52,386 bases of DNA from a virus: positions 1-52,386 of IMG/VR virus record IMGVR_UViG_3300028840_005521; one strand, written 5' to 3'. This document shows, piece by piece, positions 1 through 6,429 of this stretch; the first letter of the stretch is position 1; each line of letters starts with the position of its first letter. The translations under genes and the position numbers were made by a program. Under the pieces are notes generated by a model. That model made no database searches and was not told where the DNA came from. It saw only the letters and a program-made list of their open reading frames with translations.

Positions 1-144
1 ATGTCCCCTTCGTCTGTTTGGTGCTCAGCGCATACTCGAGGCACTCAGCCTCAACTAAGCATTTCGTGCAATAGCTCAACGCTTCGGCCGTGGATTGGCC
101 ACGTTTGGGAAAGAACACGTCGCTATCGACCCCGACACACTGCG
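1..144. repeat. Terminal direct repeat, left copy
   Basis: Bases 1-144 are identical to 52243-52386. This is what a circular molecule looks like after assembly (overlapping contig ends), or less likely a short direct terminal repeat. The repeat lies inside coding sequence (the WhiB gene), which favours an assembly overlap over a physical end. Confidence 0.95.
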
Positions 145-202
145 CTAGATCACGCCAAGCACCGGCTGGTCCCCAAATGTTGCGCAGATCGTCGTAGAGC
201 AC
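1..202 (-). CDS. WhiB-family Fe-S transcription regulator, N-terminal part (gene crosses the ends of the window)
   Basis: Closing the circle joins this piece to 52172-52242 and gives a 90-residue protein. It has Cys22, Cys45, Cys48 and Cys54 (C-X22-C-X2-C-X5-C), the VDSDVFFP segment after the first Cys, and GTWGG at 66-70, which together define the WhiB (Wbl) family. Members bind a 4Fe-4S cluster and act with the principal sigma factor; the family is limited to Actinobacteria and their phages. The GTG start at 202 has no Shine-Dalgarno sequence but has TACACT 8 nt upstream, so translation is probably leaderless. It follows the glycosylase gene by 29 nt. The linear ends cut the gene, so it appears as two pieces. 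The family call is firm; the exact start is less sure. Confidence 0.88.
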   Translation of the reverse strand, partial: MLYDDLRNIWGPAGAWRDLAQCVGVDSDVFFPKRGQSTAEALSYCTKCLVEAECLEYALSTKQTKGT

Positions 203-231
203 AATGAAATAGTGTAGCTAACGGTCAGTGG

Positions 232-1152
232 CTACGTGACCACTTTTCCGCCAAGTTCCCGCTTGACCAAATGCAGGCTTCGGAGATCCCTGACCCGCAT
301 CCGGTTCTTCATGGCCCCGCCCAAGCCGATTCGCACCAGTTCCTCCATTGTGTAGTTGGGAAGATGCTGGTAAATCTGGGGAATCCGTATGGTTTCGTCG
401 CGAGTAATCAGGATCACGTCCTCGAGCTTCGCTGAATACAATTGTGCATACCCCTGTGTAGACAGTCGCTTGTCCAGAGTTCCGCTTGGGTCCTCGGCGA
501 AGTCGAAGTGTTCGGGAGGTAATGGTGGCCACCCAACCTTCCCCTCTTGGATGCCCAACGCCTTCTTGATGGCGTCCCTGAGCGTGTATTGGAGCTTGCG
601 GTTCCTCAACAGATACGCCGGGTGATATGCCGGCACCCAGATTCGCCCTTCACGCCACACAGCCCCGCCCTCAACGTCCCCAAATCGCCCCACAGGCCCG
701 ATAACAGCCTCGTAGGCACTCTTCCCCAGCAAGACGCCTACGAACGGCTGAGCGAGCTTCAGTTGCCCTTCGAGGTTCGGTCTGCACGCCTCTATTTCCT
801 CGGCGGTGGGGGTGCGATTGTCAGGCGGGCGACAACAAACAGCGTTAAGTACCATGACATCGCTTCGATCCACGTCACATTCCGCTAACGCCCTGTTAAG
901 TACCTTACCGCTCGGACCAACGAACGGTTCTCCCTGCTCATCTTCGTGACGGCCCGGCCCCTCGCCCACAATCACCAAACGGGCGAGGGTCGGGCCGTTC
1001 CAGGGAACAGGAGCCGTGCAGGATGAGAAAAGAGAACACGACTCGCAGTTGAGGATGGAATGGCGCACCCTCTGTTCCCTGTGGAGTCGAGCAAACTTAC
1101 GTCTGCTCTTCGGTGACTTGGCGTTCTTCGCAGCTTTCAGATAGTCGGGCAA
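232..1152 (-). CDS. Uracil-DNA glycosylase, family 4-like
   Basis: The 306-residue protein has the family 4 UDG motif A (GEGPGRHEDEQGEPFVG, about residues 63-79) and the motif HPAYLL. Cysteines are arranged CESC near residue 37 and C-X15-C around NAVCCRPP...EAC, as expected for the 4Fe-4S cluster of this family. The enzyme removes uracil from DNA and starts base-excision repair. The extra C-terminal 100 residues are not recognised. The TTG start at 1152 has GGAG 7 nt upstream. The start lies inside the preceding small zinc-finger gene (56-nt overlap). It stands at the end of the DNA-metabolism block. Confidence 0.9.
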   Translation of the reverse strand: MPDYLKAAKNAKSPKSRRKFARLHREQRVRHSILNCESCSLFSSCTAPVPWNGPTLARLVIVGEGPGRHEDEQGEPFVGPSGKVLNRALAECDVDRSDVMVLNAVCCRPPDNRTPTAEEIEACRPNLEGQLKLAQPFVGVLLGKSAYEAVIGPVGRFGDVEGGAVWREGRIWVPAYHPAYLLRNRKLQYTLRDAIKKALGIQEGKVGWPPLPPEHFDFAEDPSGTLDKRLSTQGYAQLYSAKLEDVILITRDETIRIPQIYQHLPNYTMEELVRIGLGGAMKNRMRVRDLRSLHLVKRELGGKVVT

Positions 1153-1309
1153 GTAGTTTCTCCAATCGTCTCATTAGGATCTCGCCGTGGCCATCCAGGT
1201 GATCATCGGTGAGAGGGATCTCGCAAAATGGGCAAAGCCTCATATGCCCGGCACCCTGCGCTCTCATCATGCTCCGCACCACCTTTACATGCTCCTCATT
1301 CCAGCTCAT
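1097..1309 (-). CDS. Small zinc-finger-like protein, hypothetical
   Basis: The 70-residue product has LCPFCEIPLTDDHLDGH, a CxxC followed by HxxxH, suggesting a small zinc-binding fold. The ATG at 1309 overlaps the stop of the upstream gene as ATGA, which supports this start over the longer frame. The 3' end overlaps the glycosylase gene by 56 nt. The function is unknown. Confidence 0.6.
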   Translation of the reverse strand: MSWNEEHVKVVRSMMRAQGAGHMRLCPFCEIPLTDDHLDGHGEILMRRLEKLLARLSESCEERQVTEEQT

Positions 1310-1545
1310 GGCACGTAATACAGCGGTGGGATGTGCGCATCTGCACCGTGACCGAATTCCCACGTCGCGACCAGCGCTTGATCTTCGGCCCAGTCACGGA
1401 ACACATCAACCGGATCCCACAGCGGCTTGATGACAAACAAGGCACCGCCGTGGCACCAGCCCGTCGGTTCTTCAATAGCCATGTGGGAAAGCGTGTAGCC
1501 ATGCACACATGGTTGCCTCGGGTCTCGCAGCTCCAATTCGATCAC
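1306..1545 (-). CDS. Hypothetical protein, 79 aa
   Basis: The frame runs from a GTG at 1545, which overlaps the stop of the upstream membrane-protein gene (GTGA), to a TGA that overlaps the ATG of the next gene (ATGA). Both couplings support these limits; the open frame extends further upstream but would overlap the neighbour. The product is soluble and rich in W, H and P. No family is recognised. Confidence 0.6.
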   Translation of the reverse strand: MIELELRDPRQPCVHGYTLSHMAIEEPTGWCHGGALFVIKPLWDPVDVFRDWAEDQALVATWEFGHGADAHIPPLYYVP

Positions 1546-1739
1546 TTCCTTATCAGTTCCCACGGGAACATGGCGATCACGGCACCAATCAGATAGCCGG
1601 TAAACCCGACACGTACCAAGTCGTTTCCGGGGATCCCTGATCCGTTGTTGGCCCACAGATACACCACCCCGGCCACGGCACCCATCGCGATAGCCGTGAA
1701 GTGCAGAACCGTTCCCCAATACTTTGCTTCACTCTTCAT
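1542..1739 (-). CDS. Small membrane protein with two transmembrane segments
   Basis: The 65-residue protein has two hydrophobic stretches, about residues 9-29 (VLHFTAIAMGAVAGVVYLWA) and 41-60 (GFTGYLIGAVIAMFPW), joined by a short Gly/Asn loop. An AAAGGAAC ribosome binding site precedes the ATG at 1739. It overlaps the end of the upstream gene by 11 nt. A holin or membrane-modifying role is possible but unsupported by position, which is far from the lysis genes. Confidence 0.65.
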   Translation of the reverse strand: MKSEAKYWGTVLHFTAIAMGAVAGVVYLWANNGSGIPGNDLVRVGFTGYLIGAVIAMFPWELIRK

Positions 1740-1935
1740 CTGGTGTTCCTTTCACTAGCTTGCTTGCTTTCTCCCAGTCATGACCAGCTTGGTGATAGTG
1801 CAACCGAAGCTGGCCAAACCAATGCGTGTACCCGAACATCTTTCCCGTAGCCAGCCCCTTAGCTACCTGGATGCCGGCTTCGTCGGTGTGGGCATCGAAG
1901 CAGGACTTGCAAATCCCCTCTGGCCAATCGCTCAT
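1729..1935 (-). CDS. Hypothetical small protein with CxxC
   Basis: The 68-residue protein begins MSDWPEGICKSC. A GGGGAAG site 3 nt before the ATG at 1935 and an ATGA overlap with the upstream stop fix the start. A single CxxC and several His residues (HYHQAGH) could bind metal. No family is recognised. Confidence 0.6.
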   Translation of the reverse strand: MSDWPEGICKSCFDAHTDEAGIQVAKGLATGKMFGYTHWFGQLRLHYHQAGHDWEKASKLVKGTPDEE

Positions 1936-2138
1936 CGCTTCCCCATTCCCTCGAGCCTCGGCAGGAAATGGTCGTGTGGCTCCACTGGCTTGTGACTGTC
2001 CTCTTCTTCCCCCGAATGGTTCTGGGTACAACCGATGAGCTGGTCACAACGCACACAAATCTCAATATCAGATCCGGGGTAAGTCACCTTCATCGTCTTC
2101 CTGCAGCAACCACATTTCTGTCCGACTCCACTTCTCAC
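1932..2138 (-). CDS. Zinc-ribbon protein, hypothetical
   Basis: The 68-residue protein has KCGCC and ICVRC separated by about 15 residues, a compact four-cysteine zinc ribbon, followed by a polar tail. The GTG start at 2138 overlaps the stop of the ERCC4 nuclease gene (GTGA), with GCAGGAAG as ribosome binding site. Coupling to the nuclease suggests a related job in DNA processing, which is inference only. Confidence 0.62.
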   Translation of the reverse strand: MRSGVGQKCGCCRKTMKVTYPGSDIEICVRCDQLIGCTQNHSGEEEDSHKPVEPHDHFLPRLEGMGKR

Positions 2139-2794
2139 AACGCTTCCTGCAACCTCTTCGCCGTCACTTTCCCTATCCCGTCCACCTGCAACATTTCCTC
2201 ATATGTCATGGTCCACACTAGCGGCACGAACCCGCCATTCGCATCCAGCATTTTCTCGGCCGTGTCGGGTCCCACCCCGGGGAACGATTGCAGCACATGC
2301 ATCCCGAATCCCTTGTCACCGAGCTGGCCCCAAGCGTTCTTGGTGGGGCCGGGACGACGTTTCAGACTCGAATGCTTCTTCTTCTCGGCCCAATGCTGCA
2401 ACGTCTCGAGCAGCGTGACCGTGGCTGGCATGTTCCGTACCCAAATGCTCGGCACCCCATATTCGAACATCAGCGAAAACAGTATCCCGTGAACTTGGGA
2501 GAGGCTGATAGAAACATGATCGTTGCTAACAAGCTCCCCATCTGCCGACCACTTGCCGTACCCCTCCAACACCAGCAACACCTGCTTCATCCCGCCCATC
2601 ATGTTGAGCTGCGTATACAGCCGACCGTCGGCGAGAGAAGCAACGAAATCGTTCGGGAACTGTTTGCGCTGGACCCCGATCCGGTGCTTGCCAGCAAGGA
2701 TCATGAAGTCACAGCCGTGGCGTTCCGGCCCGCTTGAGACCTTGCCAATGTCGCGGAGGCGTTGCGGCTCAGTGGGGGAGACGAGGATGCTCAT
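2135..2794 (-). CDS. ERCC4-domain nuclease with C-terminal tandem helix-hairpin-helix
   Basis: The 219-residue protein carries an XPF/MUS81-type ERCC4 core at about residues 38-60 (IGVQRKQFPNDFVASL, DGRLYTQ) and two HhH motifs near the C-terminus (FPGVGPDTAEKML and VDGIGKVTAKRL). The family cuts branched or flapped DNA. The usual ERK triad reads QRK here, a change that I recall from other phage ERCC4 proteins but that should be tested for activity. The ATG at 2794 has GGGGGAG upstream and lies 5 nt after the ATPase gene. A longer open frame (to 3037) only shadows that gene. Next to a Sak4-like ATPase and a RecB-type nuclease, it likely works in recombination. Confidence 0.85.
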   Translation of the reverse strand: MSILVSPTEPQRLRDIGKVSSGPERHGCDFMILAGKHRIGVQRKQFPNDFVASLADGRLYTQLNMMGGMKQVLLVLEGYGKWSADGELVSNDHVSISLSQVHGILFSLMFEYGVPSIWVRNMPATVTLLETLQHWAEKKKHSSLKRRPGPTKNAWGQLGDKGFGMHVLQSFPGVGPDTAEKMLDANGGFVPLVWTMTYEEMLQVDGIGKVTAKRLQEAL

Positions 2795-2799
2795 CTCGC

Positions 2800-3651
2800 C
2801 TACTCCCCCTTCCTTTGCCGGATCTCCCAGTCCCCTATATCCCGCAGATACGCTTTGACAAATGCTTTCCTCGGCATCTCCCCCACGTTGATAGTGCTTT
2901 TCCCTACCCGCTCTTCCCACACTGCTTCTCGCGCCCTGTCCCCCACCATTACCAGCTGCCGACTCCCATCTTGCCGTTTCTTCATGTGCATGATCGTGTC
3001 GAAGCGATACCCGATACCTTTCTGCCCGACCGGCCACATGCCGTTGGTGATCTTGTAACGCTTCAGCTGGTCTGGGGTGGCGCCACGGTTCACATCCAGT
3101 TTCCGTTCGCTGGTGATCCCGATCGTGTGCGCCCGGGTCTTCATCGTCAATGGCAACTCGAAGCGCTTATACACCTTCGTGATGAACGTCCAGTCCATCC
3201 CTTCGTGCCCACCGAACTGTGCCTTGTGGCCCCGGTTGTCTTCTTCGGCTTTCTTGACCTCGGCCCGCATAGCCAAGAAGTAGTCCTCAGGTTCCTCTCC
3301 CATAACCTCGTTGATGTAGAGATACTGCGCCTCGTCCCAAGCCCAGTCCAACATGTCAACGATGATGACGTCGCCCCGCTTAGCTTTCCTCGAGACTTTC
3401 TTCGACACGTCGAGCGCTTCCCGCATATCGAACGGTTGATGGACCTCTACTAGCCCGGACTCTTCAGCCTCAGGAAACCACAGATCCCCCATCTTGTTCC
3501 AGGTGTGATCAGTGTCAATGATGTGGAACGTGCCTTCAAACCCGTATTTGGTGGCAGCGAAAATCATGTCGGCCCAGCATGTTGATTTCCCTACCTTCTC
3601 GCCGCCATAGATCAGGATGCGCTCAGGGGCGCGGTGTGTCGGTTGGAACAT
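2800..3651 (-). CDS. Sak4-like RecA-fold ATPase (single-strand annealing/recombination)
   Basis: The 283-residue protein has Walker A GGEKVGKST at residues 16-24 and a Walker B-like segment DVIIVDMLDW at about 94-103. Size and layout fit the phage AAA_24/Sak4 group, RecA-core ATPases that assist homologous recombination. It lies 1 nt after the PD-(D/E)XK nuclease gene and just before the ERCC4 nuclease gene, a common phage recombination cassette. A helicase-loader role is a less likely alternative. Confidence 0.82.
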   Translation of the reverse strand: MFQPTHRAPERILIYGGEKVGKSTCWADMIFAATKYGFEGTFHIIDTDHTWNKMGDLWFPEAEESGLVEVHQPFDMREALDVSKKVSRKAKRGDVIIVDMLDWAWDEAQYLYINEVMGEEPEDYFLAMRAEVKKAEEDNRGHKAQFGGHEGMDWTFITKVYKRFELPLTMKTRAHTIGITSERKLDVNRGATPDQLKRYKITNGMWPVGQKGIGYRFDTIMHMKKRQDGSRQLVMVGDRAREAVWEERVGKSTINVGEMPRKAFVKAYLRDIGDWEIRQRKGE

Positions 3652-3652
3652 G

Positions 3653-4666
3653 TCAATCCACCTTCGTGACTCTCGGGAACCGGGACTCTTTCACGTCCTG
3701 GCTCTGGCTAATCAGATCCTTTAGTTCTGATACGTCGATGCCCAGCTTCTCGGCTAGCTTCCCGGTGTTGAGGTAGCTCCGGGTATTGCCGCTACCCAAC
3801 ACCTTGAACCCGCCAGCGACCACTGTCATCCCTTTCGGCACCAACTCGTTGATGCGTTTGTTCACATCTTTGCGTTCCTCTTCGGCCATTTTGCCGCGCT
3901 TGATGTCTTTGCTGAGCCGGTGGTGGTGTTCGGCCAATCCGACGATCACTGCCTGGGTCACCGAGTCAACAGGCGCGTTCTCGTCGTCTTCTTCCGGGGC
4001 GAACGGTAGGTCATCGTGGAGGTAGGGGAATGGGCAGAAGAACTTCTCAGCAGCATCGACGTCGCAGCCGGGCAGCTCACCCTTCTTCCGCCACTTCTCT
4101 GCTTCGATGATCCGGCGCCGAATTTGACTCCACGATATAGGCGGGGTCTTGAGGTGCTGGATATTCAGCTCGCCAGAGTCTCGGTTCTTCACCACGTACT
4201 CGGCTTCCATCGCGTAGAAATGCATCTCGGATGAAATCTGGTATCCGTATTTGATGAACTCGGGCGAAACGAGGGCGGTTGCTGCGTCCGGGTACGACAA
4301 CCACTTCTTGTACCTCGTCTTGCTCATCGACTTGATCTCGATCACTCGGTCTTTGCGCGCCCGGGGCGGACGGCCAATCCCGTCGGGGTGGAAGCGAATG
4401 AAGACTCGAGGGACGATTTTGATATCTACCTGGTCTTGCTGGTGCCCGACTTTCCAGCCCATCTCTTTCAGCGCCTCAACTACGGCGGGTTCATGCAGGT
4501 TGCCCTCAGCTGCGGCGGCGGACATGATGCGGTCGGTGAACTCGCTGCGGTTCTCTTCGTACCCCTGCATCGCAGCAACGAGGGCTTTGACACACGAACC
4601 GACACCTGAGCCACGGTAGATCGAGATGTCACCTTCGCGGTAGGCGATCGGTCTGTTGTCACTCAT
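3653..4666 (-). CDS. PD-(D/E)XK exonuclease, Cas4/RecB-like
   Basis: The 337-residue protein shows the nuclease core HPDG (catalytic Asp) followed by VIEIKS (Glu-x-Lys) about 15 residues later, near residues 93-112, typical of Cas4/RecB-type exonucleases. Cysteines near residue 25 (GSCVK) and 200-212 (GCDVD, FFCPF) could hold an Fe-S cluster as in Cas4, but only three are clear. It probably resects DNA ends for the adjacent Sak4-like ATPase. The ATG at 4666 overlaps the stop of a small upstream gene (ATGA) and follows an AGGAGA site. Confidence 0.82.
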   Translation of the reverse strand: MSDNRPIAYREGDISIYRGSGVGSCVKALVAAMQGYEENRSEFTDRIMSAAAAEGNLHEPAVVEALKEMGWKVGHQQDQVDIKIVPRVFIRFHPDGIGRPPRARKDRVIEIKSMSKTRYKKWLSYPDAATALVSPEFIKYGYQISSEMHFYAMEAEYVVKNRDSGELNIQHLKTPPISWSQIRRRIIEAEKWRKKGELPGCDVDAAEKFFCPFPYLHDDLPFAPEEDDENAPVDSVTQAVIVGLAEHHHRLSKDIKRGKMAEEERKDVNKRINELVPKGMTVVAGGFKVLGSGNTRSYLNTGKLAEKLGIDVSELKDLISQSQDVKESRFPRVTKVD

Positions 4667-4785
4667 CTGTTTCTCCTAAACCATCGTTTCCACCACGGCA
4701 GGTAAATGCTTACACACACATGACCTCTGTATGCAGAAATCAGCGCTTCGGCGAACTCGTCACTGGGTACTTCGATGAGGGTCAA
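4663..4785 (-). CDS. Small basic protein, 40 aa, hypothetical
   Basis: The frame starts at TTG 4785, which overlaps the stop of the upstream gene (TTGA), and ends in a TGA overlapping the ATG of the nuclease gene. The product begins MTLIEVPSDEFAEAL and ends in a very basic, Trp-rich tail (WWKRWFRRNR). It fills the whole space between two genes, which supports it despite its size. A weak GAGAG precedes the start. Confidence 0.5.
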   Translation of the reverse strand: MTLIEVPSDEFAEALISAYRGHVCVSIYLPWWKRWFRRNR

Positions 4786-5246
4786 TGTGAACCACTCTCA
4801 TTCTTCTTCCTTCTCCTCTTGGTCCGCTCTGCGACATGCTTGTCAATCATGTCGCTGGCTTCCCCCCGCGTTGGTTTCTTGCAGGTACATTTCCAGAGAC
4901 CTTTCATCTCCAGAAACTCCCTCTGCTTGTCTGACATGGGTCGGGAACGCCACAGGGCTTCGGGGTCGTTGAACAGAACCTCTTTTCGCTCTTCCTCTTC
5001 GCGCAATACCTGTTCACGGCGCCTCTCCTGTTCACGAAATGCCACTTCTCGTTGCGCGAGCCGTTCAAGCATTCCGGTTGCTTTCTCGTCGATCTCCCGT
5101 GCCCGCTCTGGTGAGATGTCGGGGGAGGAATCCTTGAGGAAGGCTTCGACCATCGCGTCTTCCCCTTCAGTCTCTCTGAGAGTGCGTAGCCTCTCGTTGA
5201 CAATACGTAGCCTCTCCTTTGCTGCTGCCGTGTCAGTGTCAGTCAT
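4782..5246 (-). CDS. Charged coiled-coil protein, hypothetical
   Basis: The 154-residue protein is mostly charged helix, with long runs of Glu/Arg at about residues 50-95. The C-terminal segment SDKQREFLEMKGLW...TRGEASDMI resembles a short motif I have seen at the ends of phage recombination proteins. A CTC pair (WKCTCKK) sits between. A CGAAAGGAAC site lies 5 nt before the ATG at 5246. It may be a helper of the nuclease/ATPase cassette (inference). Confidence 0.65.
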   Translation of the reverse strand: MTDTDTAAAKERLRIVNERLRTLRETEGEDAMVEAFLKDSSPDISPERAREIDEKATGMLERLAQREVAFREQERRREQVLREEEERKEVLFNDPEALWRSRPMSDKQREFLEMKGLWKCTCKKPTRGEASDMIDKHVAERTKRRRKKNESGSH

Positions 5247-5302
5247 GTTTGTTCCTTTCGCCGAGCGCGGGGTGGGTTGGTAGGGGACACCTCACAGCCC
5301 AT
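5243..5302 (-). CDS. Possible 19-aa leader peptide
   Basis: An ATG at 5302 with GGGAGAA upstream opens a 19-codon frame (MGCEVSPTNPPRARRKEQT) that ends in a TGA overlapping the ATG of the coiled-coil gene (ATGA). The overlap matches the style of this genome, but the peptide is very short and could be chance. Confidence 0.25.
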   Translation of the reverse strand: MGCEVSPTNPPRARRKEQT

Positions 5303-5330
5303 ATGTTCTCCCACCCCGCCACTCAACTCT

Positions 5331-5534
5331 CTAGGCGTTCTCTTTCGCCTCTTGGATGATCTGTTGCTCGAGTACGTCGATGAGAGACTGAACTTCGTCG
5401 CTGCGGCCGATCTCGTTCTCAGCCATCGTGTTCTCAATCATCTTCAGGAACGTGCCGGGCTTGATAGTCCGGGTCCGCCTCTGGGTCGGGGGTGTCGCCT
5501 TTTTCTTCGGCGTTGGCTTCGGTGTTTCTGTCAT
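5331..5534 (-). CDS. Hypothetical protein, 67 aa
   Basis: The product has a basic, Pro/Lys/Thr-rich N-terminus (TPKPTPKKKATPP) and an acidic helical C-terminal half. AGGAGATG lies just before the ATG at 5534. No family is recognised. It is part of the leftward DNA-metabolism operon. Confidence 0.6.
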   Translation of the reverse strand: MTETPKPTPKKKATPPTQRRTRTIKPGTFLKMIENTMAENEIGRSDEVQSLIDVLEQQIIQEAKENA

Positions 5535-5558
5535 TCACATCTCCTAACTATGCCAGCT

Positions 5559-5606
5559 GGGTGCAGGGCAGAACTGTGTTGTTGCCTCCCTGTCTGCCCT
5601 GCACCC
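5559..5606. terminator. Perfect 14-bp hairpin between genes
   Basis: GGGTGCAGGGCAGA (5559-5572) is exactly complementary to 5593-5606, with a 20-nt loop. It lies between the 230-aa gene and the 67-aa gene. No U-tract follows on either strand, so it may be a processing or stability element or a weak/attenuating terminator rather than a classical one. Confidence 0.6.
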
Positions 5607-5627
5607 CTACTGCCATGCCACGCGGCC

Positions 5628-6320
5628 CTACTGGCCTTCTGCGAACAGGCCGTCTTCGTCGAGCAGGTCGGCGTGGAGGTCGTCGTACTCTTCAACCTGG
5701 GGGAACTTGTCGAGCGCTTCGTCGACGTAGTCCTCGAAGTCATCGAAGTCGCCAGCGAGCTTCACGAGCTTGCGCCGTAGCGCCTTCTCGCCGCCGCCGC
5801 TGTCCTTCTTCGACTCTGCCTTCTTGCCCTTCTTGGCCTTCTTCTTGGTTTCTGTGACGGAAACAGCGGTTGGCAGCGGCACACGGTATTCCTGCACCTC
5901 GCCGTCGCTGTCCTTGAACGAGAACTCGCGCCGAACCATGTGGAAGGTGAGTCCTTGCCACACCTTGGCCTCCCAGGGAGCTCCACGCTCACCCAGCAGC
6001 TCAGCTTCATCATCGCCGAGACCAACAGTGGTCCTGGCGAGGCGCCCGACACCTGCGGCCGAGTGGAACTTGTTACGGCCAGAGCCGTGCTCCACTGCTT
6101 CACCCTCTTCGACAACCTCCCAGCCCTTACCGGTGCTGTAGCGGTCGCGATGCTCTTCGTCTACCTCTTCGCCGTCCTGGAAGGCCGGCCCTTGGAGGAA
6201 GAGAAAGATGCGGTCGTCGTCGTTCTCTTCGTCGGGTCCGAACCAGGCTGCCTCGACTTGCAAATCATAATCGTCGAGCAGGCCATCGTCGGTACCCCAT
6301 GCGTCATATTGTTTTGACAA
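5628..6320 (-). CDS. Acidic protein, possibly ssDNA-binding
   Basis: The 230-residue protein is very acidic, with a beta-rich first 140 residues, a Lys-rich linker at about 160-175 (KKKAKKGKKAESKK) and an acidic tail ending DDLLDEDGLFAEGQ-like. A compact beta domain plus acidic tail beside recombination genes recalls phage single-strand binding proteins, but I recognise no diagnostic motif. The start is TTG at 6320 with GGAGA 5 nt upstream. Confidence 0.55.
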   Translation of the reverse strand: MSKQYDAWGTDDGLLDDYDLQVEAAWFGPDEENDDDRIFLFLQGPAFQDGEEVDEEHRDRYSTGKGWEVVEEGEAVEHGSGRNKFHSAAGVGRLARTTVGLGDDEAELLGERGAPWEAKVWQGLTFHMVRREFSFKDSDGEVQEYRVPLPTAVSVTETKKKAKKGKKAESKKDSGGGEKALRRKLVKLAGDFDDFEDYVDEALDKFPQVEEYDDLHADLLDEDGLFAEGQ

Positions 6321-6429
6321 TGTGATCTCCGTTCGTCAGATGAACTATTACAGTTGATGGCTTCGCCATCGGATTTGGATTTGCACCTCCATTTCGAATT
6401 GGCATCTCCCAAGTGGGGGTATGAGTTTA
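6321..6429. other. Intergenic region with small hairpin
   Basis: Between the helicase and the acidic protein lies a short perfect hairpin (GATGGC TTC GCCATC, 6356-6370). A 33-codon leftward frame (MPIRNGGANPNPM...) crosses it but runs into the next gene without a good ribosome site, so it is not called. Confidence 0.35.

Noticed and set aside
1-207. Rightward 68-codon frame at the left end
   Set aside because: It is antisense to the WhiB gene, has shadow composition and no ribosome site.
2734-3453. Rightward 239-codon frame opposite the Sak4-like gene
   Set aside because: It is antisense to the ATPase, which has clear Walker motifs.
5243-5437. 64-codon leftward frame over the 67-aa gene
   Set aside because: Ser/Arg-rich shadow; only its last 19 codons, with an own ribosome site and ATGA overlap, are kept as a weak candidate.
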